From Akkermansia sp. (lineage in GTDB: Bacteria > Verrucomicrobiota > Verrucomicrobiia > Verrucomicrobiales > Akkermansiaceae), in contig JAFUQZ010000051.1 in assembly GCA_017472085.1 (NCBI GenBank), positions 1-57,827 on the forward strand: 57,827 bases of DNA, read 5' to 3'. Below the pieces are notes generated by a model. It was not told the origin of the DNA and did not search any database. It saw only the letters and a list, made by a program, of their open reading frames with translations. This document shows, piece after piece, positions 26,351 to 35,257 of this stretch. Every line of letters begins with the position of its first letter. The first letter of the stretch is position 1. Position numbers and translations under genes: made by a program.

Positions 26351-26379
26351 CGCCTTAATCTGCCCGTCTGCCGCGCGGG
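26351..26379. repeat. 29-bp dispersed repeat, copy at 26.35 kb
   Basis: Identical to 13544-13572 except one base. It includes the stop codon of the xerD-like gene (TTA at 26355-26357) and encodes that protein's last residues, GRRAD. Confidence 0.75.
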
Positions 26380-27272
26380 TGGAAGCTGCGCACCATGTTC
26401 ACCAGGCGTTTTCGCTCCACATGGGTGTATATCTGCGTGGTAGCCAGGTCGGCATGCCCCAGCATATCCTGAATCACGCGCAAATCCGCTCCATTCTCCA
26501 GCAGGTGCGTGGCAAAGGAATGTCGCATGATATGCGGGTACACATTCTCCGGGATGCCGGCCTCTTTCGCCCGTTTCTTGATGATTTGCAGGATGCGGTC
26601 GCGGGAGAGCGCCTGTCCGCGGTTGGAGAGGAACAGCACCGTGGCGCGGCGTCCCTCGCGCAACAGCTTCGGCCGGGCATGCTCCAGATAACATCGCAGC
26701 GCCTTTGCCGCCACCCCGCCCAGCGGCACAAAGCGGGTCTTGTTCCCCTTACCCGTGATGCGCAGGTAGCCCTCATCCCAATCCACCCGGTCAGGGCGCA
26801 GGTTCACCAGCTCGCTCACGCGCAGTCCGCTGCCGTAGAGCATCTCCAGCATGGCGCGGTCGCGACAGCCATACGGCACATCGGACGGGTCAATGCTGCT
26901 GAGCAGGCGGTTCACTGACTCCGCAGAAAGCGTCTCCGGTATGTCACGCGTGATGCGGCCGCTCTCCAACAGTGCGGCCGGATCAACCGCCAGGCCGCGC
27001 CGCCGGTGCATGTAGCGGAAAAAGATGCGCAGATGCACCGTTGCCACGCGGATGGAGGAATCCATCAGCCCCCGCTCCCGCAGGTGGCGGCGATATTCCG
27101 TCAGGCGCTCTAGGGTAATGCTGTCCAACGCCCACTCGCGCTCAGCGCACCAATCCACAAAGGCGGTGAGACTCTGCCGCGCAGACTCCCGATAATTGGC
27201 ACTCAGGCCGCGTTCTGCTGCCAGATACAGCAGAAAACGCTCCACCTCCGCACGGTATGCAGGATTCGGCAT
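26355..27272 (-). CDS. xerD: Site-specific tyrosine recombinase XerC/XerD
   Basis: 305 residues, the standard Xer length. An N-terminal SAM-like core-binding domain (~5-95) precedes the catalytic domain with the Arg in GSGLRVSELVNLR, Lys in TGKGNKTRFVPL, the classical HIMRHSFATHLLENG box, LGHADLATTQIYTH and the tyrosine nucleophile there. It would resolve chromosome dimers at dif with a partner; XerD is favoured over XerC by general similarity only. It overlaps the upstream lipoprotein gene by one base. Confidence 0.85.
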   Translation of the reverse strand: MPNPAYRAEVERFLLYLAAERGLSANYRESARQSLTAFVDWCAEREWALDSITLERLTEYRRHLRERGLMDSSIRVATVHLRIFFRYMHRRRGLAVDPAALLESGRITRDIPETLSAESVNRLLSSIDPSDVPYGCRDRAMLEMLYGSGLRVSELVNLRPDRVDWDEGYLRITGKGNKTRFVPLGGVAAKALRCYLEHARPKLLREGRRATVLFLSNRGQALSRDRILQIIKKRAKEAGIPENVYPHIMRHSFATHLLENGADLRVIQDMLGHADLATTQIYTHVERKRLVNMVRSFHPRGRRAD

Positions 27273-27970
27273 CAGTTATGCTCCCCGCCCATGGGCTCCG
27301 GCAGCGGAACGGAAGCCGGATCCGGCAGCGGAGTTCCCTCGCCGTCCTGAGGCGTGCCACCCAGCCGCTGCCCGGCGCTTTCCTCAAACTGCTTCTTGCG
27401 AGCTTCAAACGCCGTGCCCCGGTCGGACTTTTTCTTCACAACCACCACCGTACGTCCGGAGGTAGTAGTCATCAGCTTTTGAGCTCCATCGGGGAGGTTG
27501 GCGGCATCCTCACCCCAGTTCTCCGGCAGCGTCGGCATCTCTCCACCGGGGAACAGCTCCTCCTGCGTGGAAATGAGCGTCTTAATCGGGCTGACCAAAT
27601 CGGACTCGCGCAGGTAGCCCTTCTTTCCTCCGTCCGTCTCGACAAAGTAGTAAAGGCCCTCGCAGGAGATGATACGAGCCGTCGACGCGTCCACCATGCG
27701 CCCGGAAGTGTCATGACTGTGGTCGGGATTGCGGAAGAAGAGGAACACCTTCCCCTGCTGCACCTCCAGCTGTTCGCCGGGGGCGAAAGCACCTTCCTTC
27801 ACCAGCTTGGCACGCAGCGCCGCACGAGCCTCGGCCGTACCGGGAGGATCCATGGGGGAATCCTCACGCAGATACTCCGGCGTGTAGTCCTGTTCCTCCG
27901 GGTTAAACAGGCTGCAGGAGCTCAACACCCCCATGCCCAGAACCAGCGTGACAATATGGGAAATCTTCAT
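27272..27970 (-). CDS. Lipoprotein, function unknown
   Basis: 232 residues from ATG 27970. A lipoprotein signal ends in VLSSC (Cys19). A middle domain (~60-130) with QGKVFLFFRNPDHSHDTSGR and YYFVETDGGKKGYLRESDLV resembles an SH3-like fold, possibly a cell-wall contact module. The tail is Pro/Gly-rich. Its stop overlaps the xerD-like start. A consensus promoter lies so close that the mRNA should be leaderless. Confidence 0.7.
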   Translation of the reverse strand: MKISHIVTLVLGMGVLSSCSLFNPEEQDYTPEYLREDSPMDPPGTAEARAALRAKLVKEGAFAPGEQLEVQQGKVFLFFRNPDHSHDTSGRMVDASTARIISCEGLYYFVETDGGKKGYLRESDLVSPIKTLISTQEELFPGGEMPTLPENWGEDAANLPDGAQKLMTTTSGRTVVVVKKKSDRGTAFEARKKQFEESAGQRLGGTPQDGEGTPLPDPASVPLPEPMGGEHN

Positions 27971-27976
27971 GCCGGT

Positions 27977-28005
27977 ATAGTAATACATTCCCGCGCATCA
28001 CGCAA
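27977..28005 (-). promoter_or_regulatory. Promoter of lipoprotein-xerD; leaderless start
   Basis: TTGCGT, 17 bases, TACTAT on the minus strand. The -10 box ends 7 bases before ATG 27970. Confidence 0.6.
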
Positions 28006-28026
28006 ATCCTTTTTCTGCCCTGCAAC

Positions 28027-28054
28027 AAAAAAGCAGCACCGATTCGGTGCTGCT
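28027..28054 (-). terminator. Rho-independent terminator after tRNA-Val
   Basis: Nine-pair stem AGCAGCACC/GGTGCTGCT with a five-base loop, followed on the minus strand by six T. It lies just 3' of the tRNA-Val gene. Confidence 0.8.
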
Positions 28055-28059
28055 CTCGA

Positions 28060-28131
28060 TACGAAGTATAAGATTCGAACTTATGACCCCATCCGTGTGA
28101 AGGATGTGCTCTACCACTGAGCTAACTTCGC
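28060..28131 (-). tRNA. tRNA-Val (anticodon CAC)
   Basis: Minus-strand cloverleaf: acceptor GCGAAGT/ACTTCGT, D-arm AGCTCAGTGGTAGAGC, anticodon stem CATCC/GGATG with loop TTCACAC (anticodon CAC, reads GTG), T-arm ATAAG-TTCGAAT-CTTAT, discriminator A. No CCA is encoded. Confidence 0.93.
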
Positions 28132-28253
28132 ATTTTCTCGCCCTCGGAACGAGTGCGAGGGCATTGTATCGAAATCCAACCGACTTTGCAAGCTTTTTTC
28201 TGAAAAAAAGTTAATTTTCTCAAAAACAATCACACCGCACCGCAAAGCAAGCA

Positions 28254-30386
28254 TCAACTCGTCACACGGGAGGCGGAGTCGAAGCGCACCAGCTCCCGCA
28301 GGGGGGCATGCTGCGGGAGTCGCAGTTCCGGGTCGGCATCCAGAATGGCGGCTGCATCCCGTGTGGCGCGATGAATCAGCCGCATATCCGCCAGCCACTC
28401 CGGGAACCGCACGGCGCCCAGCCCGCTCTGGGCCGTGCCGAGCACATCTCCGGGGCCGCGGAGCCGGAAATCCTCCTCGGCTATCTCGAAGCCGTTGAGC
28501 GTGCGGCACATGACCTGCAGTTTATCGTACCCCGGCTCGCCCTGTTTCGCATCGGAGAGGAGGATGCAGTAGCTCTTGTGCTGTCCGCGCCCGATGCGCC
28601 CGCGCAGCTGGTGCAGCTGGGAAAGCCCGAAGGAGTCCGCGTTGTTGATGAGCATGATGGTGGCATTCGGCACATCCACCCCCACTTCCACCACGGTGGT
28701 GGCCACCAGAATGTGGGTCTCATTGGCATGAAAGGCAGACATAACGGCGTCTTTTTCCTCCGGGGAGAGACGCCCGTGCAGCAGGCCTATACTTTCCTGC
28801 GGAAAAATTTCCTGCCAGTGGCTCAATTCCGACACCGCGGATGCGCGGCTGCTTTTCTCGCTCTCCTCCACCAGGGGAGAAACGATGTATATCTGCCGCC
28901 CCGCTGCCAGCTGTTCCCGCATGAAGGCAATGATTTTCTTCATGTTGCCCGGGCGGCGCATGGCGGTGATGATTTCGCCGCGGTTGGCGGGCAGCTCATC
29001 GATGACGGAGACATCCAAATCGCCGTAGAGTGTGAGCGTGAGCGTGCGGGGGATGGGGGTGGCTGTCATCACCAGCACGTCCGGGTTCTCCCCGGCGGCA
29101 TAGAAGGATTCGCGCTGCTCCACGCCGAATTTGTGCTGTTCGTCCACCACGGCCAGTCCCAGGCCGGACGGGCGATTGGCGGGGTACAGCAGCGCATGCG
29201 TGCCCACAATGATGCGGGGGGTGGTATCTGATGCCGGTTCTGCCTCCAACACGATGTCTGAATCATCGGAACGCCCGGAGGTGCGCAGCGAAAGCGGCAC
29301 ATCCGTGTGCGCCAGCAGGCGGCGAAAGTTGCGGTAATGCTGCTCGGCAAGAATCTGCGTAGGGGCCAGCATGGCCGCGGTCTTGCCGCTGCCGACGGCC
29401 AGCAGCATGGCACAGAGCGCCACCAGCGTCTTGCCGCTGCCCACGTCCCCTTGCAGGAGGCGGTTCATCTGCTGCGGAGAGGCCATATCCGCGCGTATTT
29501 CCTCCACGCAGCGCCGCTGTGCCTCTGTGAGCTGAAACGGCAACTGCCCCAGCAGCTCCTGCACATAGGCATCACAGGTGGCCGTCACCTGCCCCGGTCG
29601 TCCCAGAGACTGCCGGCGTCGCCACGCCACGCGGAACTGGCAGAGGAAGCACTCCTCCAGCGCAAAGCGCAGGCGGGCCTTGCGCTGCAGTTCATCCTCT
29701 GCCGGGAAATGCACATCCTGCAAGGCCTGCCGGTACGGGTATGCCGGCGCCACGTCATAACCGGCAGGGCGGATATCCGGCGGCAGTTTCTCCAGCAGCC
29801 TCCACACAAGGCTGCGGTAGCTGCGCGCCGCCAGGCCGGAGATGTTGCGGTAGATGGGCACGATGCGCCCGGTATGCACCGGTTCACCGCCGGTGGAGAG
29901 CTCTGCCGCCGGCATGCGCGGCCCGCCCATGGCCGCCACCATGAGCCGATGCCCGGCGTCCTCATCCTCCATGACCTCAAAATCGGGATTGGTCATAGTC
30001 AGCTTGCCGGCAAACTCACGCACCTTGCCATAGATATAGAGATTCATCCCCACGGCCAGCAGCTTCGCCACATAAGGCATGTTGAACCAGCGCAGGCTCA
30101 GGCGGGCGCCGTGCGGTTCATCCGCTGCCCCGGCAGATACTTCAAAATAACGTTTGTAGGAAAACCGCCAAGCCGCGCCATACACATGCACGCGCAGGCA
30201 GACCGTCTCGCCGGAGGCGAGCGATGCGATATCCGCGCCGAAGCGCCGTCTGTCCTCATAGCGCCGGGGAATCCGCAGCAGCACATCGCGCACGCTCTGC
30301 AGCTCCGCCGCCTGCAAAGCTTTAAGCTCGCGTGGGCTAAGCCAGGCGAGCTCTGCAAGCGGTGTTTCGGGGTGAAGATGTTCCAT
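28254..30386 (-). CDS. recG: ATP-dependent DNA helicase RecG
   Basis: 710 residues from ATG 30386; an in-frame TTG at 30401 is less likely. An N-terminal wedge/OB domain (~45-180) binds branched DNA. The helicase core has Walker A GDVGSGKTLVALC, the DEQH box in VDEQHKFGVEQR, TATPIPRTL, and a C-terminal RGRIGRGQHKSYC motif VI. RecG regresses stalled forks and processes recombination intermediates. Length is normal. It lies 11 bases after the amidase gene on the same strand. Confidence 0.96.
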   Translation of the reverse strand: MEHLHPETPLAELAWLSPRELKALQAAELQSVRDVLLRIPRRYEDRRRFGADIASLASGETVCLRVHVYGAAWRFSYKRYFEVSAGAADEPHGARLSLRWFNMPYVAKLLAVGMNLYIYGKVREFAGKLTMTNPDFEVMEDEDAGHRLMVAAMGGPRMPAAELSTGGEPVHTGRIVPIYRNISGLAARSYRSLVWRLLEKLPPDIRPAGYDVAPAYPYRQALQDVHFPAEDELQRKARLRFALEECFLCQFRVAWRRRQSLGRPGQVTATCDAYVQELLGQLPFQLTEAQRRCVEEIRADMASPQQMNRLLQGDVGSGKTLVALCAMLLAVGSGKTAAMLAPTQILAEQHYRNFRRLLAHTDVPLSLRTSGRSDDSDIVLEAEPASDTTPRIIVGTHALLYPANRPSGLGLAVVDEQHKFGVEQRESFYAAGENPDVLVMTATPIPRTLTLTLYGDLDVSVIDELPANRGEIITAMRRPGNMKKIIAFMREQLAAGRQIYIVSPLVEESEKSSRASAVSELSHWQEIFPQESIGLLHGRLSPEEKDAVMSAFHANETHILVATTVVEVGVDVPNATIMLINNADSFGLSQLHQLRGRIGRGQHKSYCILLSDAKQGEPGYDKLQVMCRTLNGFEIAEEDFRLRGPGDVLGTAQSGLGAVRFPEWLADMRLIHRATRDAAAILDADPELRLPQHAPLRELVRFDSASRVTS

Positions 30387-30397
30387 CGGAAGAGGTA

Positions 30398-31096
30398 TCA
30401 ACGGAAAGATTTCCCATTGTTGATACAGCGGAAGTAGTAATCAACGCGGGAGTGAAACCACGCCCACTTGGGCCCGGGCTTGCCGTTGGTCAGCAAGGGC
30501 ATGGGGCAATTCTTGCGGGTCCAGTGATAGTGCGGCACCACGCGGCGCAGGTTGATACCATAGCGCTTCATCAGTACGGCCGTCAGCTTGGCCGCGCGAT
30601 CCCAGGTGCGGAAGTGGTTATGCCCGCGGTTCTCACACTCGCACATCTCGATACCGATGGAGTTGTGGTTTCCGGCAGGAGTTCCGGCATGCCAGCCGGT
30701 TTCCTTGAGAGGGAGATTCTGCACACACATGAACTGGTCTACCGTGAAATGCCAGCTGCGGTTGGTAAACGCCCCGCCGCACAGCGCCCGGGAGTGCTGC
30801 ATGGCAGTCGACGTAGACGAATGATTGGCCGTACTGTGAATGGTGATGAATGAGGGTCGCAGGCGGCGGGAGCCTCGACGCTGCGGTGAGTTGGACGGCA
30901 TGATACGCACCTTGATGTTGACCTCCCGGGCCAGGCGGGACACGGAACGCAGCATGATGGGCGAGCGCACCGGCTTGAAACGCACGGCCGCCGGGGTTCG
31001 CAGGTAGCGGTTCCCCCCTCCCTGCTGACAACCGGAGCCCCCTGCTGCTACCAGTAAAAGCAGAAAAAGAGCGGCGATTGAAGCGAAACGAATCAT
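30398..31096 (-). CDS. N-acetylmuramoyl-L-alanine amidase (Amidase_2), lipoprotein
   Basis: 232 residues from ATG 31096. A signal peptide ends with GGSGC (Cys23), probably lipidated. The catalytic domain (~75-210) has the zinc and catalytic residues of the AmpD/PGRP fold: ITIHSTAN, SWHFTVD, TGWHAG, GIEMCE, and HYHWTRKNCPMP. It cleaves the bond between N-acetylmuramic acid and L-alanine in peptidoglycan, acting in periplasmic wall turnover. It appears leaderless and precedes recG. Confidence 0.88.
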   Translation of the reverse strand: MIRFASIAALFLLLLVAAGGSGCQQGGGNRYLRTPAAVRFKPVRSPIMLRSVSRLAREVNIKVRIMPSNSPQRRGSRRLRPSFITIHSTANHSSTSTAMQHSRALCGGAFTNRSWHFTVDQFMCVQNLPLKETGWHAGTPAGNHNSIGIEMCECENRGHNHFRTWDRAAKLTAVLMKRYGINLRRVVPHYHWTRKNCPMPLLTNGKPGPKWAWFHSRVDYYFRCINNGKSFR

Positions 31097-31102
31097 GGCG
31101 AT

Positions 31103-31131
31103 ATGATGCCAGTTCACCACCCGTTTGGCAA
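31103..31131 (-). promoter_or_regulatory. Promoter of amidase-recG; leaderless start
   Basis: TTGCCA, 17 bases, CATCAT on the minus strand, ending 7 bases before ATG 31096. Confidence 0.5.
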
Positions 31132-31157
31132 GCGAAAATACCGTTTTACGGAAAATA

Positions 31158-31190
31158 ACAAGGCAGCACCGATTCACGGCGCTGCCTTGT
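31158..31190 (-). terminator. Terminator hairpin after rpiB-glyA
   Basis: Ten-pair stem ACAAGGCAGC/GCTGCCTTGT with a 13-base loop, followed by a T-rich stretch (TTATTTTCC). The loop shares GCACCGATTC with the tRNA-Val terminator. Confidence 0.65.
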
Positions 31191-31216
31191 CGGAAATCGC
31201 TGTTTTGCGGCGCGGT

Positions 31217-32902
31217 TTACGGCATCGGGAAATTCTTATTGAAGGCCGTGACCTCTGCGCGCAGCGCATCATAGGCACCGGGTGTCTCGCACACCTTCTG
31301 TGCCGCCAGAATAGCCAGGCAGCGGCCGATGAACTCTGCCACCTTGCGGACATCGTCCTCCTTCATGCCACGCGTGGTGACAGCCGGAGTGCCGATGCGG
31401 ATGCCGGAGGGCTTATTCGTCGTTCCCTTGTCATAGGGAATGGCGTTCTTATTGACCGTGATACCCACTTTGTCCAGGGCCTCCTGTGCCTCTGCACCGT
31501 TGATACCTTTGCCGCTGAGGTCCACCAGGAAGCAGTGATTATCCGTACCGCCGGCCACGATGCGGAAGCCCAGCTGCGTCAGCTTGGCTGCCATCGCCTT
31601 GGAATTCTTCACCACCTGGGCGGCATACTCGCGGAACTCAGGCTTGAGGGCCTCACCCAGACAGGCTGCCTTGGCTGCAATCACATGCATGAGCGGGCCA
31701 CCCTGGAGACCGGGGAATGTGGCGCTGTTGAGCTTCTTCTCCCACTTTTCCTTGCACATCACCAGACCGCCGCGCGGGCCGCGCAGGCTCTTGTGCGTGG
31801 TGGTGGACACGAAGTCTGCATAAGGCACGGGGGAAGGATGAGCCCCACCGGCCACCAGTCCGGCGATGTGTGCCATGTCCACGAACATGATGGCGCCCAC
31901 CTCGTCACAAATCTCGCGGATGCGGGCAAAATCAATGGTGCGGGAGTAAGCAGAAGCACCGGCCAGGATGAGCGCGGGTTTCACCTCGCGGGCCTTGGCG
32001 GCCATATCCTCGTAATCAATGCACTCTGTTTCAGGATTCACGCCGTAGTGAACCACCTTGTACTGCTTGCCGGAGAAATTGGCAAAGAAGCCATGAGAAA
32101 GATGACCGCCACAGGCCAGATCCATCGTCAGGATGGTATCACCGGGATTGATGCAGGCGTGATACACAGACATGTTCGCCTGAGAACCGGAATGAGCCTG
32201 TACATTGACGGCATCGCAACCGAAGAGGGCCTTGGCGCGGTCGATGGCCAGCTGCTCCACCTTGTCCACCACCTCACAGCCGCCGTACCAACGGCGGTTG
32301 GGATACCCCTCGGCATACTTGTTGGTCAGGCAGGAGCCCTGGGCCTCCATCACGGCGGGAGAGGCGAAGTTCTCAGAAGCAATCAGCTCGATGTTGTTGA
32401 GCTGGCGCCGGCGCTCTTCCTCAATGTAACCGGCCAGTTCCGGGTCGGATTCTGCCAGGAAAGAGCCGGAGGCCGTCACCAGCCGCTCCACGTGGCGACC
32501 GCCCTCATATTCGGCAGACAGCCAATCGTGCAGGATATCATCCACCACGTCGGGGGATACGAATGCCGACGGCAGGCACATCACGTTGGAATCATTGTGG
32601 TGGCGGGAAAGGGCGGCATCCTGCGGGCTGCGGAAGATACCGGCACGTACGCCCTGCCAGCGATTGGCGGCTATGCACATTCCCTGCCCGGAGAAACAGA
32701 TGAGAATACCACGGTCGACCCGACCGTCAGCCACACGCTTGCAAACGGCATTGGCATACTCTGCGTAGTTGCAGGACTCCTTGGTGAAAGGCCCCAGGTC
32801 CTCCACCTCAAATCCCCAACCGCGCAGCAACTCGACTGCTGTTTCTTTCAAATCCACACCCTTGTGGTCTGAACCGATGGCTATACGAAGTTCCGTGTTC
32901 AT
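31217..32902 (-). CDS. Fused ribose-5-phosphate isomerase B-serine hydroxymethyltransferase
   Basis: 561 residues in one frame. Residues 1-~145 are RpiB-like: GSDHKG near 10-15, catalytic Cys69, [15 protein letters not shown]. The usual CGTGIG loop reads CFSGQG here. Residues ~146-561 are a full-length Gly[11 protein letters not shown], the PLP lysine K371 in [13 protein letters not shown], and SGIRIGTPA. GlyA converts serine and THF to glycine and methylene-THF, the substrate of MetF at 8.9 kb; RpiB interconverts ribose 5-P and ribulose 5-P. The fusion joins pentose phosphate and one-carbon supply, both feeding purine synthesis. Confidence 0.92.
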   Translation of the reverse strand: MNTELRIAIGSDHKGVDLKETAVELLRGWGFEVEDLGPFTKESCNYAEYANAVCKRVADGRVDRGILICFSGQGMCIAANRWQGVRAGIFRSPQDAALSRHHNDSNVMCLPSAFVSPDVVDDILHDWLSAEYEGGRHVERLVTASGSFLAESDPELAGYIEEERRRQLNNIELIASENFASPAVMEAQGSCLTNKYAEGYPNRRWYGGCEVVDKVEQLAIDRAKALFGCDAVNVQAHSGSQANMSVYHACINPGDTILTMDLACGGHLSHGFFANFSGKQYKVVHYGVNPETECIDYEDMAAKAREVKPALILAGASAYSRTIDFARIREICDEVGAIMFVDMAHIAGLVAGGAHPSPVPYADFVSTTTHKSLRGPRGGLVMCKEKWEKKLNSATFPGLQGGPLMHVIAAKAACLGEALKPEFREYAAQVVKNSKAMAAKLTQLGFRIVAGGTDNHCFLVDLSGKGINGAEAQEALDKVGITVNKNAIPYDKGTTNKPSGIRIGTPAVTTRGMKEDDVRKVAEFIGRCLAILAAQKVCETPGAYDALRAEVTAFNKNFPMP

Positions 32903-32919
32903 AAATATGTACGCCGCTC

Positions 32920-32948
32920 AGTCTACCACATCGCGCCTGCGCGGGCAA
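32920..32948 (-). promoter_or_regulatory. Promoter of rpiB-glyA
   Basis: TTGCCC, 17 bases, TAGACT on the minus strand. The -10 box ends 18 bases before ATG 32902. Confidence 0.6.
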
Positions 32949-33020
32949 GCGTTATTTCCCCCTTTTCTCGGCATGTTCCCCGGTCTTCTGCACTCTCTGA
33001 TTGCAAATACTGCGTGAATT

Positions 33021-33026
33021 TATAAT
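33021..33026 (+). promoter_or_regulatory. -10 box of the second integrase
   Basis: A perfect TATAAT ending 13 bases before ATG 33039. No good -35 at 16-18 bases is seen; TTGCAA lies only 14 bases upstream. Confidence 0.4.
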
Positions 33027-33038
33027 CTAACAAATCGC

Positions 33039-34052
33039 ATGAACACTACAACAACACCTCAACACGACGTTCCGCTCGTTCTCACCGAGTCGGATATCTT
33101 CCGATTATTCATGGAATTCACAGAGACTGCGGCTCTGGCACAGGATGACAAAGCGAGTATCATCCATGCTTTCCGGCGCATCATGCAAGCGGGTATCCGC
33201 AGCGTGCGCGCGGAAGAAGACAGTGTCAGTTTCAGCGAAGCCATTTCAGCCAGCCTGCTGGCGCGGCAACACCGCCGCCCCAGCACCCGGCGGGACTTGC
33301 GCTCCTTCACTAACCGCATGCTGCGTTATCAGGACATTTCCAGCTGCAATCTGCGCAACATCTCCGCCCCACGGTGCAGACAGATGATGAATGACCTGTT
33401 CAACCACAGTCCGCATGTGTATCGCAAGGCACAGACCATCCTGCACAGCATCTTCTCCTATGGCCGCAGGCAGGGCTGGTGCGAGAGAAACCCTGCGGAA
33501 TGCATCAACCTGCCCCCCATTGTGGAAGAGCGCATCAACATCCTCACTATGTCCCAGATCCGACTGCTGGTCAAGGTGTGCAACCGTTCGCATTTCAGCT
33601 GCATGGGACCGGCCGTGCGACTGATGCTCTGGTGCGGCATCCGCCCGGGCGAGGTACAGCGCCTGCGGTGGGGAGACATCGACCCCTCCGAAAAAATGGT
33701 CTACGTGGAGTCCCACGCCAGCAAAACCGGCGGAGCACGGGCTGTCCCGCTGAGGGGCGGCGCCCTGATACTGGCCTCGGAAAAGCACCCGCGAGAAGAG
33801 CTGATAGCCCCGCGCAACTGGATTCGACTCTGGCAACGCCTTCGCGACACCTCAAGCCTGAAGCCCTGGCAGAGAGACGCCCTGCGACACACCTTTGCCA
33901 GCATGCACCTGAAACATTTCCACAACATCCTGAAGCTCCAGGAAGAAATGGGCCACCGGGACAGCAACCTGCTGCGCACGAGATACCTGAACCTGCGGGA
34001 TGTCCGCGCTGCCGCCGCCCGCGATTTCTTCTCCCAGAATTTCGTCTATTAA
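33039..34052 (+). CDS. Tyrosine recombinase/integrase (paralogue of the one at 25 kb)
   Basis: 337 residues, collinear with the 25-kb integrase from the MNT start to the C-terminus. Catalytic residues: Arg in CGIRPGEVQRLRWGD, Lys in SKTGGARAVPL, RDALRHTFAS, MGHRDSNLLRTRYLN. As in its paralogue the HxxR box is DxxR. It stands between rpiB-glyA and an AlkD-like gene with no visible phage or cargo genes, so it may be a solitary recombinase. The target site is unknown. Confidence 0.85.
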   Translation: MNTTTTPQHDVPLVLTESDIFRLFMEFTETAALAQDDKASIIHAFRRIMQAGIRSVRAEEDSVSFSEAISASLLARQHRRPSTRRDLRSFTNRMLRYQDISSCNLRNISAPRCRQMMNDLFNHSPHVYRKAQTILHSIFSYGRRQGWCERNPAECINLPPIVEERINILTMSQIRLLVKVCNRSHFSCMGPAVRLMLWCGIRPGEVQRLRWGDIDPSEKMVYVESHASKTGGARAVPLRGGALILASEKHPREELIAPRNWIRLWQRLRDTSSLKPWQRDALRHTFASMHLKHFHNILKLQEEMGHRDSNLLRTRYLNLRDVRAAAARDFFSQNFVY

Positions 34053-34081
34053 CTTGATAAGCCCGGCGGGGCATGATAAGG
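34053..34081 (+). promoter_or_regulatory. Promoter of the AlkD-like gene; leaderless start
   Basis: TTGATA, 17 bases, TAAGGT, ending 8 bases before ATG 34089. It begins right at the integrase stop codon. Confidence 0.5.
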
Positions 34082-34088
34082 TAGCATC

Positions 34089-34778
34089 ATGCCCCGCCGA
34101 AAACTCGTCAGCACCCTGCACCAACTGGCCGAACCCACCTACCGGGACTTTGCCTCCCGGCTCATCCCGGGGGAAACACGGCTGCTGGGAGTCCGCCTGC
34201 CCGCCCTGCGCAGGCTGGCCCGGGAGTATGCCGCCGGGAACTGGCAACAACTGCTGGCCTCACCGCCACCGCCGGATGCCAGCTTTGAGGAGATTCTGCT
34301 GCGGGCCATGCTGCCCGCTTATGCCCCGGAATTGGCGCTTCGGGAACGGCTCCGCTACCTGCAACAGGAACAGCCAAACTTCAATAACTGGAGTCTCTGC
34401 GACTCTGCCTGTGCCTCCTGCCGTTTCGTGGCAAACCACCGCGAAGACGTCTTCCGCTGGCTGGAGCCTTTTCTGCATTCCGAGCAGGAGTTCACCGCCC
34501 GCTTCGGCGTTGTCATGCTCAACAACTATTACGCCGCCGACCCCGTCTGGGCAGCCATGGTCATCGCAGCCCTGCGGGAAGTACCGCAGACCGCCTACTA
34601 CGCCGCCATGGCTGTGGCATGGTGCGCCTGCACCCTGCTCACCTCCCGGATTGACCTGCGCGATGACATCGGGCAGGAGCTGCTCACCCCCGGCTACCTG
34701 CCGGAACACACGCGCAAGCTCCTGCTGAGGAAGTTGCGGGAATCGCAGAAAAAGTGGAGCAACGATAAAATCTATTGA
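34089..34778 (+). CDS. DNA alkylation repair protein (AlkD-like)
   Basis: 229 residues made of HEAT-like helical repeats, as in the AlkD family of DNA glycosylases that remove bulky alkylated bases without base flipping. Features: GVRLPALRRLAREY near 34-47, FEEILLRAMLP, and NWSLCDSACASCRF near 99-112, matching the family's NWDxxD-type motif. Length is typical. It has its own promoter after an integrase gene. Substrate range cannot be read from sequence. Confidence 0.82.
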   Translation: MPRRKLVSTLHQLAEPTYRDFASRLIPGETRLLGVRLPALRRLAREYAAGNWQQLLASPPPPDASFEEILLRAMLPAYAPELALRERLRYLQQEQPNFNNWSLCDSACASCRFVANHREDVFRWLEPFLHSEQEFTARFGVVMLNNYYAADPVWAAMVIAALREVPQTAYYAAMAVAWCACTLLTSRIDLRDDIGQELLTPGYLPEHTRKLLLRKLRESQKKWSNDKIY

Positions 34779-34803
34779 CGGCTATCGGCATCTGTGGCAG
34801 AAT
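34775..34803 (+). promoter_or_regulatory. Promoter of the dispanin gene; leaderless start
   Basis: TTGACG, 17 bases, CAGAAT, ending 7 bases before ATG 34810. Confidence 0.55.
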
Positions 34804-34809
34804 GACAGC

Positions 34810-35244
34810 ATGGAAAACAACACACCCATACCCCCGCCGCCCCCCGGCACAGTCCCCTGCCCGAACAGCCATCTGGTACTCTCCATCCTTACCACGTTGT
34901 TCTGCTGCCTGCCGACCGGCATCATCGCTATTGTGTACTCCTGTCAGGTCAACTCCCTGTACAACGCCAACAATCTGCCGGAAGCCGAAAACGCTTCCAA
35001 ATGGGCGCTGCGCTGGAATATCGTTTCCATCGTCAGCGTGGCGGTTCTCTTCCTCATCTGCTTCATCGGTTCCATCGCTGCTTTCCCGATAATTGAAGAG
35101 GCGCTGCGGAACAACCCGGAGCTGCGGCAATCCATCCAATCGGAGGTTCAGCGCGAGCTCCACAATGAGCTGGACGTTATTCCGGCAGGAATGAGAGACG
35201 ACATCATCGAGGAGGCTCTCGATACCATCCCCGGCGGCAGATAA
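34810..35244 (+). CDS. CD225/dispanin family membrane protein
   Basis: 144 residues: a Pro-rich N-terminus, a first membrane helix with LSILTTLFCCLPTGIIAIVY, the family loop SCQVNSLYNANNLPEAENAS, a second helix (~77-99), and an acidic amphipathic C-terminus. This is the most canonical dispanin in the window; the loop and the Cys pair before Leu-Pro match the family closely. It pairs with the DUF2752 gene 13 bases downstream, a common bacterial neighbour. Cellular role unknown. Confidence 0.85.
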   Translation: MENNTPIPPPPPGTVPCPNSHLVLSILTTLFCCLPTGIIAIVYSCQVNSLYNANNLPEAENASKWALRWNIVSIVSVAVLFLICFIGSIAAFPIIEEALRNNPELRQSIQSEVQRELHNELDVIPAGMRDDIIEEALDTIPGGR

Positions 35245-35257
35245 ACATCTGCCCGGT

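Noticed and set aside
25121..27272. Prophage around the integrase and xerD-like genes
   Set aside because: No terminase, capsid, tail, lysis or repressor genes occur in the surroundings.
31103..32872. Long plus-strand reading frame opposite rpiB-glyA
   Set aside because: It is the antisense shadow of a clear two-enzyme gene in high-GC sequence, and its translation is His/Gly-rich without any family features.
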